Below are positions 1 through 9,111 of a stretch of 24,989 nucleotides of DNA, piece by piece. Origin of the DNA: Phoronis australis (taxonomy: Eukaryota; Phoronida; Phoronidae). Positions within the stretch are counted from its first letter, which is position 1. Each line of letters starts with the position of its first letter. The notes below the pieces were generated by a model, which was not told where the DNA came from, made no database searches, and saw nothing but the letters and a program-made list of their open reading frames with translations. The stretch spans positions 1-24,989 of the forward strand of contig NMRA01000957.1 of assembly GCA_002633005.1 (NCBI GenBank), written 5' to 3'. Both the position numbers and the translations under genes were made by a program.

Positions 1-459
1 TGACGTCCACCGTAAAATCAGCAAAGAAAATCCAAGTTTTTAAATTATTTTATTAGAAGTCTTAGTATTATTGCTGTCACATGTAATTACTAGCACCGAT
101 CATCCTGGCATCGGTTGACCAGAAACCCGGAATGCGAGGGATAAAAGTTGTCTTTATGGTTACTTTAAAAGTTTGTGTGTCCGAGCAACCCTCAGCAGTC
201 ACGTGCTGGTGGCATAAATGTATTATCAAGCGCCATTTTCACCATTCGCTAGTTGTTGTTAGAGGCCGGAAATTTATTGCCGTGTGTCGGTAGAGTGCAG
301 TATAAAAGTCGGTTTGTTCAATCTACCGCTTACCGCGCATGCGCTACGCATGCCCAACACGAAACCGTGGACTCTTGTATACTGTACTGTACGTAACGTG
401 TTTGGATTAGTGCTTGCGTCTGGCAATAGACTTTGAAAACCGGAAATCTTCATCAGGAA
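1..459. other. Non-coding left edge with a TATA-like site
   Basis: No exon could be recognised. A TATAAAAG sits at 301-308 and a perfect 10-bp palindrome GCGCATGCGC at 335-344, which resembles the NRF-1 binding site. Together they could be a + strand core promoter, but no convincing first exon follows. The 86-codon open frame on the minus strand across 274-534 has no recognisable domain and looks like a chance frame. Confidence 0.3.
301..344 (+). promoter_or_regulatory. TATA box plus NRF-1-like palindrome (possible core promoter)
   Basis: TATAAAAG at 301-308 is followed 26 bp later by GCGCATGCGC at 335-344, where a start site would be expected. Both are direct sequence matches to known consensus forms. 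Promoter activity is an inference only, since no gene was found within the next few kilobases on this strand. Confidence 0.22.
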
Positions 460-830
460 TTCATGATTAGAATTAGGTAGTTGGTTAAAAGTGCATTTGC
501 TAGATGTGAGTGATGTTTTCCCGGTATCAGCCAATCAAAAAGTGAACAAGATAATTATTTTTAGATGAGGTTTATTGCATCAGCCAATAAGTATAGGAAC
601 ATCAGTGTATTTCACATTAAGTATACAGATGTATTATTTTTGAAAAAAATGAATTTTTTTCCATTTGATCATTCAAATACGGCGTGCAGTAGAGGCCGTG
701 GTGATATGCCTCAGTCGAGGTGAGTATTTTAATCCTCGATGCATACGCCTCGAGGGCCTGACTTGTTTGGAAATCTATTGCACAAGCTGGTATTATTGTT
801 TATGTAGTAATGTAGAGATTGAAATGATAA
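460..830. repeat. Dispersed repeat, copy 1 (partner at 14815-15130)
   Basis: Blocks appear in the same order and orientation in both copies: a stretch around GGTATCAGCC...TCAAAAAGTG (about 520-540 here, 14882-14905 in the partner), CAAATACGGCGTGCAGT (from about 675 here; CAAATATGGCGTGCAGT in the partner), CAAGCTGGTATT, and TATGTAGTAATGTA near the end. Between blocks the copies have diverged and carry indels. No coding capacity is visible, so this is a non-autonomous interspersed repeat of unknown class. The partner lies inside the first visible opsin intron. Confidence 0.6.
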
Positions 831-2284
831 ATGACTTTCAATAGAACATTCTTAAAATTTATGCATGATTGAAATTTCAATGCCGAAAGGAGGCTTGACC
901 AGCATAACACGGGTCTCCTCTGGCTAGCCCAGCCACGTTGCGTGAAGTTCGTGTTCTTGGTAACTATGCAACCGTTCAAGGAAGGTTTGGTGCGTTCGTG
1001 TATTTATGGTCCCCAATAATGACTTCATCAATTCGTGCTTTTAACTAGTTTCCGAAATGAGAGTGCGAGACAGCCCTGAGATCACTACAGTCGCCTCGGC
1101 GTGCTGCACAGAACAAAATTTGCCTTCACAGGAATCAATCCTACACAAGTATTTACAGTGACATTTAATAAGCAGCCAATATATAGCCAATAATGAATGT
1201 CTCGGTAAAAAAATGTATCTAAATTTGTGGAGCATTTGTGTGTGTTAGCTTTGCTCCGACTATTTCTCCAATAAGATCTTCCCTTCACGAGGTAACCTTA
1301 GTACAAAACAAATTATCCAATTAATTTCACATTCATGTAATTTTAAGCGAGCAATAAAACTGAATTCCTATCCATTTTGCTTCAACAATTGTTGTGTAGT
1401 TCAAGTATGTATTGTATGTATTATTTCAATAGATAATTAACATGTTTAATATATTATAAGAGATTTTTATGACTTGTAAAATAGAAAATATCTTTGAGTA
1501 TCTGTGTTTAAAACAGCCATCTGCACGGTCTTCTTTCTGCAAAAACAATATAAGTGTAAGAAGCACATCAGGAATGCTGAAACCGCTAAGTGATATGAAA
1601 GGAAAATTGTAAACGTTACTTGACTATTAAAGCATTTTTTGTCCAAAGCTAGTGTCGACATTTTCAAACTGCTGCGACACCTAGTGTCGTCTGCCGATCC
1701 TTAGGACTGTCGCCAATCAAAAAGACAATCAATTAAGGCGACCAGTGTAAATTAAGCACCGTCTTCAACAAAACCTAACTAAACATATAATCCTTTCACA
1801 TAGTCTGCTGTTGCCTGCTTGTATGTCAGTATGCCTCTTGGGACAATTGCATTGTTATTTTTAACAACGGTGGTCATAAGAGGTAAACATGTTTACACCT
1901 TTTTGAAAAGTAGCGTATTTTTGCGTAACCTGAAGCAAATGGAGTTATATAAGCATCAACCAGGATACTGATAACAGGTTTTGTTATGGATAACGGCGTT
2001 TTAGACCCGCGACATATCGCGCTCGTGCTGGGAGACCGGTTGTTTACTGAGCGCTCTTTGATCGACACTGCGGATTCCGAGTCTGTGCACGAGCGCACAA
2101 TGCAATGGGATATTTAGACGATCACTCTGTTATTTCGTTAAATGATCACAAGCTAGACTTTAGGGACTTTGTTTTTAATAAGAAAGTTCAAAGACAGCTT
2201 TTTGGTTGTTAGGAGGACCGGGCATGTTTGGCAAATGGCCATATCTAGCGTAAAAAGCAAGATGCAGTGGTAGCCTCACTTGTC
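831..2284. other. Gene-free AT-rich stretch
   Basis: No exon, RNA gene or intact element was recognised. The only structure seen is a short hairpin, CGACAC-CTA-GTGTCG at 1675-1689, next to the 8-bp palindrome TGTCGACA at 1654-1661. A looser inverted pair (ACTGTCGCC / GGCGACCAGT) lies just downstream at about 1707-1746. These may be the worn ends of a small inverted-repeat element. Open frames of 60-75 codons here show no domain. Confidence 0.4.
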
Positions 2285-2285
2285 A

Positions 2286-2772
2286 GGGCCCTGTTTCACA
2301 AAAAGTGACTGGAGACTTTTAAGTAAAGTCTTAAAACCCAACATTTGTCTAAGTTAAGAACAAATTCGGGCTTAATTAAGACCGAGGACGAAAATTCGGA
2401 CGCTTTTCTTGAAGACAGTCTGTTTTTAGTCTTCGTTCTGAACATAATAGAAAGTATGTCAGTTTTCGCATTAATTTTAACCATGCAAGCTACGTTTTCG
2501 CCACCTGTTGCAGATGCACAAAACAAAGCGAACGATGTGTAAAATCTTGTTTCAAAGGTATATTTGTGGCCTTTTAAGTGGAGATTTATGTACAACCTCG
2601 GGGAGCCATGATTACAATTGCAATATGGTTTATTTGACGAGGTAATGGTGCAATTGGACGACATGACTTCATATTTGCAGGTAAGTCGCACTGCATTGCC
2701 ACTTCCCAATTAGTCGAAAGCGGTCTTAGCTCACACGGATCTCGGTCGGAAATTTCATGAAACAGGGCTGAG
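2286..2772. mobile_element. MITE-like element with GGCCCTGTTTCA ends
   Basis: The left end reads GGGCCCTGTTTCACAAAA (from 2286). The right end reads TTTCATGAAACAGGGCTG (to about 2772), the reverse complement apart from a few bases. Ends of this form are common on non-autonomous DNA elements in invertebrate genomes. The interior has two overlapping open frames, 137 codons on the minus strand and 65 on the plus strand, with no recognised domain. They are probably fortuitous. A related but more diverged unit is at 22021-22271. No clear target-site duplication was identified. Confidence 0.5.
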
Positions 2773-2894
2773 ACAGGTTGGTCTTTTCAAAGCGTTGCTG
2801 GTTCTAGTCTCTACCCTGATTCAATTTGAGACCTGTGCTCATTGATTAAAAAAGAAAAACGTCCGCCCGCACCAATTTCAGCCAAGGTTTCGTT

Positions 2895-3161
2895 TCCATG
2901 GGAGCAGCCATATTGAAGTAACTAAGCACAACAATACAATCTGGCTCTCTGATTGGTCAATTCAATAGAAAAGCGCCACCAAGTGGCAGGAATGTGCATC
3001 ATATTTTGTGCAACAAAAACACCTTTTTTAAAAAAATGTGCAAGTGTAGACGTGGGAACTTTTTGGAAATTGATTTATAGGTATATTATCTAGCCACATA
3101 GAAAAAACTAGGTTGCCCCCCCAAAGTACTCACAAGGATGAACGCTATGAGATCTGGCCTA
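2895..3161 (-). mobile_element. Solo left end of the 8.5-11.7 kb TIR element family
   Basis: Read on the minus strand from 3161 this matches the left end of the larger element in order: TAGGCCA terminus, GTGAGTACTTTGGGGGGCAAC, a GGCTAGATA stretch, AAGTTCCCACGT, TTGCACATTTTTT, a GTTTTTGTTG stretch, a CCAAT box (GACCAATCAG, 2949-2958) and a YY1-like ATGGCTGC (2904-2911). The last two correspond to GCCAATCA and ATGGCGGC in the large copy. Homology stops near 2895, so only the end and promoter portion is present. It is inverted relative to the large copy. Confidence 0.6.
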
Positions 3162-5040
3162 CCGACTAGTGTGCCATTTTATGCTCACAGATTTTGACCT
3201 AATGACGTCATATTGATATCAGTACTGACCCGAATGCTAGCCAATGATCTAAGTGAATGAATGGAGTTTACGAGTTCACCGCTAGGTGAAAAATGTAAAT
3301 GGCGAAGTACAAAGCGAACAGTAAAACGTCAAATTTTCAAGTGAATAAGTACTTTTGAAGGGCTTGATTTCGTTACATTCTATAGATAAATGTCGCATGC
3401 AATCGTAGTTTGGACGTGTGCAGGTCAATGCGAATGCGACATGTGCGACACTTTTAACGTACAGACTTCCAATCCCGTTAAGGACCCAGTGTTGGTTTAC
3501 TGACTAGTAACGCTTTACATACACAAGCATAACTGTATTCTTACTAGTACCACAGACACACAGGATGTGAGTATTTATACTTCTAAGCAAAACAATATTT
3601 TTCATATAGTAGCAAGTTGAATGTCCATAGTCACGTCCGTTTTATATGCGAATACTCAGTCTGTTAAATTATGATTTTCAAATACATCAAAAGGTTCGAA
3701 AATGACATTGCACAATTTGCTATGCTGAGAATTCTTTGACACAAAAGGAGAAAATTTCAATTACGCAAAAAGGAGTCGAACTAGACATGATAATTTTGGA
3801 ACTAATAATGCAATACGAAGCAGCAATATACATTACCTTTCAGTAACTTGTTGTACTGCACTGCGAAACAATTCATTCACAAAAGTCATCTGCTCAGGAC
3901 GTTTTAAAACGATGCAATCGGTTTGGGAGGACGATATTGTTGGATAGAATACACTGTTGTGGTTTTGTAATTTTTTGACTCTAAAAAATCAGCATATTGA
4001 TTTCAGTGAAAGTCAACAGTTTTTTAATATTCAGACTTAACGACCGCTTCACGAGTCACAAATCAAAATCGAAGTTACGACCGCCTCAGCTAAGACAAGA
4101 CTGACGGCCATTGAAAAATCGGGACCCAGGTCTTTATGACAGTGTAGAATTAGTTACTTAGCAGGCTTTGTGAATTAAAGGTATCTGTGTGAAGGATTTA
4201 TTTTGATTAAAATCACACGCGACCGGATCTTAACATGCCATGTGAGGTGGTTGCGTGTGAGGAACGGTGCACCACTGATAAAAAGTGTGAACACAATAAG
4301 GAGAAAACATGTAACCTAGGTAGACGGGAAGCGTAAAGCTAGTTCACGTTAGAGATTGATTATGTTGTAAAATGTGAAACAAATTCGCAATTTCAGAATT
4401 ATCGAAGCAAATCTCGTTTCAGTTGTTCTAAGTTAAGATAAGCCCATAAAAATGTTTTTGGCTTTACATCTTATTAAAATTTATACATCGTCTTGTTGCC
4501 GTGTCCATTATTAAGGGCCTGATCAGAAAAAATAGACTTTGGTCTTCACTAACCATTTCTGAACATTTTGAGTAGTACAGAACCCGAAACCCAGGTCATA
4601 ATAGCGCAACTGTAAATCCATACAATTAGAACGCTTTCAGTTTGCATGTGAGCTTAATTTGTGTCGTGTAGCCAGATCGCCTTACGTTAGCTGATCTGTG
4701 GTCAATACCGCTAATAAAAAAATACGACTGCAGCATACTGGCACTGGAATGGACGCAGTGAAAACGAAGACAAGTCCGATAATTAATCGACTGAGTGATC
4801 AGTGACAGTAGACTTGGCATGATAAAACTGAACGGGGAATTTTAATAAGAACTACGACAATACTGCAATGTGATGTAGGCCTACAATAGAAAATATTTCC
4901 GAATTTTAAGCCATTTAGTAAAATAGCAGAATTGAACAGCAGCTGATCCAATTTCCGAGATGGCCATCGGTATTTGTGCCATAACTGTAAAAAATGACTT
5001 TAACAATCTTGATTGTTTGAGCAATGACATAATTACCTAG
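3162..5040. other. Gene-free stretch with one perfect CRE
   Basis: No exon or RNA gene was recognised. A perfect ATGACGTCAT palindrome (cAMP-response element core) lies at 3202-3211, close to the end of the solo TIR fragment. Near 4025-4135 there are CTTAACGACCGCTTCAC and a terminal GGGACCCAGG that vaguely resemble the ends of the MITE at 2286-2772, but no proper inverted pair could be drawn. The rest is AT-rich and featureless by eye. Confidence 0.35.
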
Positions 5041-5085
5041 GAATAAGAATAAATCGCTTACTGAGAGACGAATTAGTTGGATGTA

Positions 5086-5125
5086 GACGTTTCGGCCTGG
5101 TGCGCCAGGCCTTTGTCGATGAGGG
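5086..5125 (-). ncRNA. GC-rich hairpin resembling a decayed hammerhead ribozyme core
   Basis: GGCCTGG (5094-5100), loop TGCG, CCAGGCC (5105-5111) form a perfect 7-bp stem. On the minus strand the stem is followed directly by GAAAC-GTC and preceded by TCGACAAA. A hammerhead has CUGANGA before stem II and GAAA after it, followed by stem III and the cleavage triplet. The GAAA side fits, while the CUGANGA side keeps only part (positions 3, 4 and 8 differ). If it is a ribozyme remnant it is unlikely to be active. The hairpin itself is certain; the ribozyme reading is an inference. Confidence 0.35.
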
Positions 5126-5484
5126 GTTTCCCGCCTTTCGCGTAGTGAATATGTTGGAGTACCTAAAGTTTTAGCAAGGTAGCCTGTTGAATGTTACAAA
5201 TGGCAGTGTCACGTTTTTCCCCGTTTGTGAGTGGGCGCAGATTGTTACTGACCGGTGCTAATACCTTTCGGTGCGACGATAGACTGAAGACTAGTAAATA
5301 ACTTATTAATCTCGACCGCACGTTCACAAGCCTACTCAAACAAAACGTCCGACGTAATAGCTGTTCTACGCTCCAGCCAGTGCTGCGAAGCCTTGGCTTG
5401 TGATGAACTTCTGAGACACGTTCGGCAACTCAATTGTAACTCTCCAGTAACTGACATTCAACTTTTAACTCCTTAAACTATCAA

Positions 5485-5540
5485 CTGTTGAACTCTGAAC
5501 TGTTGAACTTTGAACTGTTGAACTCTGAACTGTTGATTAA
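5485..5540. repeat. 15-bp tandem repeat, about 3.7 units
   Basis: Units CTGTTGAACTCTGAA (5485-5499), CTGTTGAACTTTGAA (5500-5514), CTGTTGAACTCTGAA (5515-5529) and a partial fourth unit lie head to tail. Only one base differs between units. On the minus strand the array lies just downstream of the TATA box at 5573-5580, so it would form part of the first 60 or so bases of that transcript. Confidence 0.9.
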
Positions 5541-5572
5541 CTAAAACTGACTAATACAAACCCGTGCCTAGG

Positions 5573-5730
5573 TATTTATAGACTAATGCAATATTCTAGA
5601 ACTGTTCACCAATTCAAGCACATTCTAGAACTTTCCTGAATCTACCCAATCATTCTACAAACATATACTAGTCTCTAGAATATTCCAGATTACATTAATC
5701 ACTCACGTGCTAGAGTCTCCTAGAAAGTTC
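5573..5730 (-). promoter_or_regulatory. Heat-shock-type promoter: four HSEs plus TATA box
   Basis: Heat-shock factor binds alternating GAA and TTC triplets spaced by 2 bp. Four matches are seen. TTCTAGAACTTTCCTGAA at 5623-5640 is a perfect four-triplet element. 5673-5690 has GAA-TA-TTC with imperfect outer units. 5718-5730 has TCC-TA-GAA-AG-TTC. 5594-5601 has TTC-TA-GAA. A TATAAATA on the minus strand (5580-5573) lies about 43-60 bp downstream of the perfect HSE, the usual geometry of a heat-inducible promoter firing leftward. No protein-coding gene is seen downstream, so it more likely drives a mobile element or non-coding transcript. Activity is inferred. Confidence 0.55.
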
Positions 5731-5815
5731 CACACTAATCTGTAGTAAACAAATTACATCATCACTGTACTGACCTCACGGGTCATGCCAATCATAACAC
5801 AAACAGAACAACAAA

Positions 5816-6399
5816 ACAAAATAAAACCAAGAACAGTGTCAGTCCAAACTCTAACAGGCAGGTGAAACTGTGCCAGGTTGTATCGACGTAAACGAAAAAA
5901 AAAACGCTGGGAATTTCCTTATATACGTGTACGCCTCACACAGGTTAAGCAATTGCTACAATTTGTAGATCCACACCGCCAATGCAGATGGATATTATCT
6001 CTGGTAACCAATTAGTCAATGACGAATTCCGACCAATTTGTCTTACGACATATGTCTGCAGTACCGCTGCGCTATTGATTGTGGACTTATTCAAATCATT
6101 TAAGCTACCAAGATACCATGTGAGCGGTTCGCAACGACAGGGCCCAAGGGCGTCTCTAAAAGAATTGTCAGACATTTTTATCTAGTCTGGTAAAGCAACA
6201 AGTCCCCAGTGTTGGGTGTTTTTATCGACTGTAAATAACCGGATCTGATCAGATAAGATCATGACAACAAATGTAAACCGACTATGTAGTCAAACCACAC
6301 ACGTGAAATGTACGGAGTTGCTGGTAAATATGGCGACTCTGAAAAAGATATGGTCTTAATCATAATACAATGAAATGGGGTTTTTGTGCTCGTCCGGTG
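5816..6399. other. Gene-free stretch
   Basis: Nothing could be assigned. Overlapping open frames on both strands around 5945-6185 (76 and 67 codons) have no recognisable domain and mirror each other, as expected for chance frames. Confidence 0.35.
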
Positions 6400-7080
6400 T
6401 CCGGCGCCGCTAGTGATATTTAAACCTCTTTTTAAATGTCTACCAAGTTCCTTGATGGATGTTCATGAAATTTGTTCTATCTGTCTGGCTACAGTGGCGT
6501 CCCTAGTGGCAATTTTGTTTTTTTTTTTGGCAGATGCAATGCTGCCTACCAATTAAGTTCACCCGGGTTCTGATTCTGTAGGTAGATCTCGAAATAATTA
6601 CGTGAATGTGGTGTGCGTGTCCTTTGTCTGTTGTACATTGCTTCTGTGTCCGCTAATCCGCTTGAGGACTCATCATGATTTAGATGTGTTCCTGTTGGGG
6701 ACAGCATGTTCGTCATCAACTTTCTGACATATCCAACTACAGTGGTATCGCCTCATGACAAAATTAAATTTCTTTGTCTCGATATCTACCAAACTTTTCA
6801 TGGATCTTCGGCTTAAGTGATCCAACTGATAGCGCGGATGCCATTCATTTTTATAGAGATTCGACTACTACGCCGTTCCGTATTAGCAATTTTGTTTTCG
6901 CTCCACGTTCATAAAGTTTGACATATGTGTTCTTCTTAAGGAGAGCAGGGCTGGTGTTGATTTTGGCACCAATCTGACTGCTGTGGTGGCACCTTATAGC
7001 AATTTGTGTTATCTTTGCGTCTTCTTGATTATTCTACCAAGTGCTGATAGAACATCATGAAAGTTGGCTTGAACGTTAAG
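6400..7080 (+). repeat. Diverged tandem-like repeats, period about 250-340 bp
   Basis: A recurring pair of phrases is visible: a CTACAGTGG(C/T) phrase followed by a variable stretch, then TCTACCAA(G/A) with a nearby ATGGAT/TTCATGAAA. Instances of the second phrase begin near 6439, 6784 and 7034. Instances of the first are near 6490 and 6738, with a looser CTGCTGTGG at 6979. Conservation is low and the units differ in length, so this is an old array or several insertions of one family. A T-rich run occurs around 6520. No coding capacity is evident. Confidence 0.35.
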
Positions 7081-7605
7081 GAAAGCACCGGTGATGCAAT
7101 TCAAATATTCTCATGGTGGCTGCATATCGGCGTTCCACCTGCGCTGTTCTTGTTTACAGTCCGAATAACGCAGAGGCCATTTCGCCAATTAAATAATTTC
7201 TGAAACAAGCAAGGTAGGTATTGGCTTTGTTGAACGAAGTGTTAGCTTTAAAGCTAATAAATATCTGAAAGAAATCTTTTAATCCTCAAGTTTCGCTTTG
7301 TATCGAATCTGCATAGCAAGTGTAGAAGCTGACTTTAAAGCAAAAGATACCAAGTACTGTACCTGTTTTGACTCATCACTTCCTCTTAGTCCGTTCACAA
7401 AATTGCTACAAATCTATCTTCAGTGCCGGATTAAAGGAGAATGCCACCCATTTAATTTGTCTTTTTTACCGTCTTAATCGATCTATATCCACATCACCTC
7501 GTATACCGTCGATCTTACCTCGCCAAGAGGTGTCGCGTTCAGCTGTGAGGAAGGTGTGAAACGACGCAAGGACGTCAGTGGTTCTTCTGCAGAGGGAGTT
7601 CCGCT
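7081..7605. other. Gene-free stretch before the THAP fragment
   Basis: No domain was recognised in the 63-codon open frame at 7368-7559 or elsewhere. It could be flanking sequence of the element or gene that contributed the THAP fragment, since several TE-like remains sit directly downstream. Confidence 0.3.
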
Positions 7606-7817
7606 ATGGTGTGGTGTATTATTCCCGCTTGTGCCAGAACTATGAAGCTGCGAGGAAAGCGGGTATATCGTTTTTTCGATTTTCTCGACAGTCCATAATG
7701 CTTCGGAAGTGGCTCGCGACAGTAAAGAATGAAAAGTACGTCGTTAATACCAAGTATGAAGCCGTGAAACTTCTCCTTGTCTGTCAGTGGCCTGAATTTC
7801 GTCGAATCGGCTGTTGA
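7606..7817 (+). pseudogene. Frameshifted THAP-domain fragment
   Basis: THAP is a C2CH zinc-finger DNA-binding domain, found in host regulators and in P-element-type transposases. The first frame opens with ATG at 7606 and reads MVWCIIPACARTMK, giving the Cys-x4-Cys pair expected at the start. The second frame, offset by one, carries GISFFRF (about 7662-7682) and LRKWLATVKNEKY with the invariant Trp. A frameshift between about 7650 and 7660 separates them. The C-terminal Cys-x2-His pair is damaged: VCQWPEF has Pro where His is needed, and the conserved AVPTAF-like box is absent. It is therefore a broken copy, about 70 residues as usual for the domain. The 3' end faces the P2X7C fragment on the other strand, 55 bp away. 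An origin in a DNA transposon or a multicopy THAP gene is equally possible. Confidence 0.6.
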
Positions 7818-7872
7818 TCAATTTTTGATTATGGAGAATTGTAGTTCCCCATGAAAACACAAACAGTTACAA

Positions 7873-8347
7873 TTAATTCAAGGCGTGAGAACATAACGTT
7901 TTATATATTCTGTATGATGACTGACTGGTTCGTGAGGCTTCTGTTTGGTCCTCTGGATGTAGGATGTTTTCGCTAGATCTTTTCTCAGACCCAAAAAACG
8001 TCTTAAGCACACCTATGTTTAGATGCGGTGCAAAGTCAGGATGGTCTGTGAGAAACATCGTCGCTTCTCCAAGAAGGCGTTTCACTTGCGAAATTTTGTG
8101 GCAGCAAACGCAAGCGTCAGTCGTTTCCATTATCAGGTGCACTAGCTCACTGACGCCGTGACACGTCATTCAAACGGTTTTTGTAACTATCCATATGTTC
8201 CGTTGCCTGTGCACGTTCACGGAGCCTCTCTAGTATTTCTTGATCAGTGTATTCCGGTTCGAACTGATTGCCTGTGAAACCTGACGATCGACCTGTGATG
8301 TCTTCGTCGGATGAGCACTGGTCTACGTTGGGATTGCGAGTTGCCAC
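7873..8347 (-). pseudogene. P2X7 C-terminal (ballast, P2RX7_C) domain protein, degenerate
   Basis: The ballast domain of the P2X7 receptor also exists as free-standing multicopy proteins in invertebrates, where clustered cysteines bind zinc. From ATG at 8347 the minus strand encodes an acidic start followed by NQFEPEYTDQEILERLRERA, the typical lead-in (FEPEYT...E). That frame ends at 8147. A second frame, 8169 to 7873, continues with CHGVSELV..METTDACVCCHKISQVKRLL and FLTDHPDFAPHLNIGVLKTFFG, matching the WCxCGxC...CVCCxE...CITxHPxF...VLxTAF pattern. The frames are out of register, so a frameshift lies between about 8147 and 8175. Cysteines expected at CGxC, CIT and CLN read Ser, Phe and His. 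The last third, with the RVIPSC-like motif, is missing. No introns are seen. A TATA box lies upstream at 8411-8418. Confidence 0.65.
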
Positions 8348-8410
8348 GTTGACGTATATTATTGTGCGTTCTGTTTCAAAATGAATTAGGTATTCTCACC
8401 CTAACCAATG

Positions 8411-8420
8411 CTTATATAAA
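8411..8420 (-). promoter_or_regulatory. TATA box upstream of the P2X7C fragment
   Basis: On the minus strand TATATAAG (8418-8411) lies about 64 bp upstream of the ATG at 8347, leaving room for a short 5' leader. The same bases read TATATAAA on the plus strand (8413-8420), so direction cannot be decided from this site alone. Its position suggests the P2X7C copy once had, or still has, a compact promoter. Confidence 0.35.
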
Positions 8421-8489
8421 ACTGAAACAAAGTCTGTCTCATTAGATACAATTTGCAATGCCTTGGACTGTTCGTGAGTGCAAACGTTT

Positions 8490-8612
8490 TAGGCCATGGG
8501 CCGTAGCTCCAGTCTTTTCATCCTGTGACCATTTTAGGGGGGCAACTTTAATTTTTCTGTATGGCTAGATATACCATTAAGCAATTGATACCTGAGAAGT
8601 TCCCACGTTTTA
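8490..8612 (+). repeat. Left terminal inverted repeat of the 3.25-kb element
   Basis: Four blocks occur in order from the terminus, each found in reverse complement at the right end: TAGGCCATGGGCCG, CTGTGACCATTTT, GGGGGGCAA(C)TTTAATT and AAGTTCCCACGTTT. Spacing differs by small indels. Confidence 0.7.
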
Positions 8613-8720
8613 AGTTGCACATTTTTTGTAGAAAAACAGTTTTTGTGAGTCCAAATGTTACATTATCGAACAAGAGGTAGCGCTAAATCCAACAAAAGAC
8701 TAGCACAAGATGGCATTTTA

Positions 8721-8774
8721 GCCAATCACAAGATCAGAAATTTAGTAACTGCAGACCTAATCTAACATGGCGGC
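8721..8774 (+). promoter_or_regulatory. CCAAT box and YY1-like initiator inside the element
   Basis: GCCAATCA at 8721-8728 is followed 38 bp later by ATGGCGGC at 8767-8774, the core of the YY1-type motif often found at TATA-less start sites. The same pair, as GACCAATCAG and ATGGCTGC, sits at the same relative place in the solo copy at 2904-2958, although the surrounding bases have diverged. That shared pattern favours a real promoter over coincidence. Transcription would run rightward toward the exon at 9072. Confidence 0.45.
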
Positions 8775-9071
8775 TTCCTTAAAGATGCTGTCAATAAATG
8801 CTGCATACACTTTCAAGCACTAAATTCATCTGATTTGCTGAGTTTCTCGAAAGTGACATGGGCAAAGAGCACTGGCTGAGTGAATTAATGACTTTCCCTT
8901 GGAGATGAAGACAGTAATGAGCACAATGTGTGTCACCAGTTGGCATTTGCATCAAGTAACTTCAGGGATTGGCGTGGCTGTGGGATTCAGGCAGTAGTAT
9001 CACAAATCATGTTATACAAGCTTACTCTTACAAAGATTGAAAGAGGAAAGAGGCAAGATAACCTATAAAGT

Positions 9072-9111
9072 ATGCCGAGAATAGAACCCCCTGATTACGA
9101 CGAAGATGATG
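9072..9111 (+). CDS. Putative first coding exon of the element-borne gene
   Basis: ATG at 9072 begins MPRIEPPDYDEDD. It ends at a good donor, GATG|GTGAGTG, leaving one base (phase 1). The acidic, proline-containing start is not a known domain. The exon lies about 300 bp downstream of the CCAAT/YY1-like site, and its phase matches the acceptor at 10662, so the codon across the junction would be GGT (Gly). It is very short, so splicing evidence would be needed to accept it. Confidence 0.35.

Larger units (their letters stand above)
5041..5815 (-). mobile_element. Probable LTR- or Penelope-type terminal sequence (minus strand)
   Basis: Read on the minus strand, this stretch has the layout of a retroelement promoter end: clustered heat-shock elements (5730-5594), a TATA box (5580-5573), a 15-bp tandem repeat at the start of the expected transcript, several hundred bases without coding capacity, then a strong GC-rich hairpin (5111-5094) of the kind linked to hammerhead-ribozyme motifs in Penelope-like elements. 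No reverse transcriptase, primer-binding site or paired terminal repeat was found. The class and exact boundaries are inference; the limits given are where recognisable structure begins and ends. Confidence 0.3.

Noticed and set aside
2296-2709. 137-codon minus-strand open frame
   Set aside because: It fills the MITE-like element, shows no domain and overlaps an open frame on the other strand. Best explained by the base composition of the repeat.
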